In this document: one piece after another, positions 63,678-64,000 of the stretch
How the letters are laid out: the number at the start of each line of letters is the position of its first letter
How positions within the stretch are numbered: position 1 is the stretch's first letter
DNA from: JAAYJR01 sp964545315
Lineage (GTDB): Bacteria > Bacteroidota > Bacteroidia > Bacteroidales > Prolixibacteraceae
Assembly (NCBI GenBank): GCA_964545315.1
Contig: CAZJGI010000002.1
Coordinates: 1-64,000, forward strand
DNA: 64,000 nt
Reading direction: 5' to 3'
Notes under the pieces: model-generated
Seen by the model: the letters and a program-made list of their open reading frames with translations, nothing else
The model's database searches: none
What the model was told of the DNA's origin: nothing
Program-made: the position numbers and the translations under genes

Positions 63678-64000
63678 ATGGGAATGTTAAAAGAGTTTAA
63701 GAGTTTTGCCATGAGAGGCAATGTACTCGACCTGGCAGTAGCTGTAATTATCGGCGGTGCTTTCGGGAAAATAGTTACGTCATTTGTAAATGATGTTATT
63801 ATGCCGCCTATCGGCCTTTTACTTGGAAATGCTGATTTCAGCAACCTTAGAGTTATCCTTAAAAGAGGAAGTGAGGCAGTTATGGAAGGTGATTCCGTTA
63901 TCACCCCTGCAATTGCAGAAGTATCTGTTAAGTATGGGGCATTTGTTAATACTTTAATTGACTTTGTGCTTGTTGCACTGGCAATTTTTCTTGTTATAAA
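63678..64000 (+). CDS. mscL: Large-conductance mechanosensitive channel (partial)
   Basis: Membrane channel that opens under membrane tension and releases solutes on hypo-osmotic shock. Starts MGMLKEFKSFAMRGNVLDLA with the N-terminal amphipathic helix, then TM1 (VAVIIGGAFGKIVTSFVNDVIMPPIGLLLGN, the gating helix with its small residues) and the periplasmic loop. The second helix (FVNTLIDFVLVALAIFLVI) runs off the end of the window at 64000, so about 107 residues are seen of an expected 135-145. ATG 63678 is the standard start. Confidence 0.95.
   Translation, partial: MGMLKEFKSFAMRGNVLDLAVAVIIGGAFGKIVTSFVNDVIMPPIGLLLGNADFSNLRVILKRGSEAVMEGDSVITPAIAEVSVKYGAFVNTLIDFVLVALAIFLVI

Noticed and set aside
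1..64000. tRNA, rRNA, CRISPR arrays, insertion sequences, prophage
   Set aside because: Read through gaps on both strands; no cloverleaf, repeat-spacer array, transposase or phage gene was seen.

Overview
The window looks like chromosomal DNA from a member of the Bacteroidota, most likely a Bacteroidales/Marinilabiliales-type anaerobe or facultative anaerobe. Grounds: AT-rich sequence; gene starts without clear Shine-Dalgarno sites; several promoters of the Bacteroidota type (TTTG, about 20 nt, TAnnTTTG); families typical of the phylum (DUF2723, DUF6427, DUF1080, GIN-domain proteins, a short F1 epsilon subunit, a long S16); methylmalonyl-CoA mutase split into MutA and MutB; and an hcp gene beside a Crp/Fnr regulator. 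I see no rRNA, tRNA, CRISPR array, phage or insertion sequence.

Layout. 1-1.5 kb: end of atpD, atpC and a family 9 glycosyltransferase. 1.5-3.5 kb (minus): a PatB-like C-S lyase/aminotransferase and a ComB-like phosphatase. 3.7-19.2 kb (plus): a seven-gene export cluster. 19.2-25.5 kb: a U32 protein, an outer-membrane-type protein, a TIM-barrel isomerase, an acyl-CoA ligase, YraN and LD-carboxypeptidase. 25.6-32.5 kb: metG, a small hypothetical protein and mutA-mutB. 32.5-36.6 kb (minus): a POT-like transporter, a membrane-anchored receiver protein and an Ig-like lipoprotein. 36.8-39.8 kb: RNase R and a TetR regulator. 39.8-46.6 kb (minus): an ACP-like protein without the modified serine, a frameshifted small gene, DUF6427, purD, DUF2723 and a Crp/Fnr regulator. 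46.7-49.5 kb: hcp and fructose-bisphosphate aldolase. 49.7-57.9 kb (minus): a HEAT/double-DUF1080 protein with a Gfo/Idh/MocA oxidoreductase, then a lipA-methyltransferase-lipB-nuclease operon. 58-64 kb (plus): TPR protein, EamA transporter, ruvC, rpsP, rimM, GIN-domain protein and the start of mscL.

The most unusual part is the export cluster. It holds an ABC ATPase, a giant ABC-2 permease carrying a degenerate M1-peptidase-like region and a golvesin-like C-terminal domain, TolC, a lipoprotein membrane-fusion protein, an RND pump, and a 1583-residue protein that joins a second complete RND pump through an extra membrane region to a complete ABC ATPase. A small ABC-2-type permease follows. 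Proton-driven RND export and ATP-driven ABC transport are thus linked in one operon and in one polypeptide. The two ABC ATPases resemble each other closely, which suggests that one module was duplicated and then captured by the RND gene.

Other points: a perfect 18-bp palindrome between the Crp/Fnr gene and hcp, placed where a class II activator would bind; an ACP-like protein with Lys instead of the phosphopantetheine serine; a receiver domain tethered by a C-terminal membrane helix; a probable 3-keto-glycoside gene pair; a nested hairpin leader ahead of the Ig-like lipoprotein; and small intergenic hairpin repeats.
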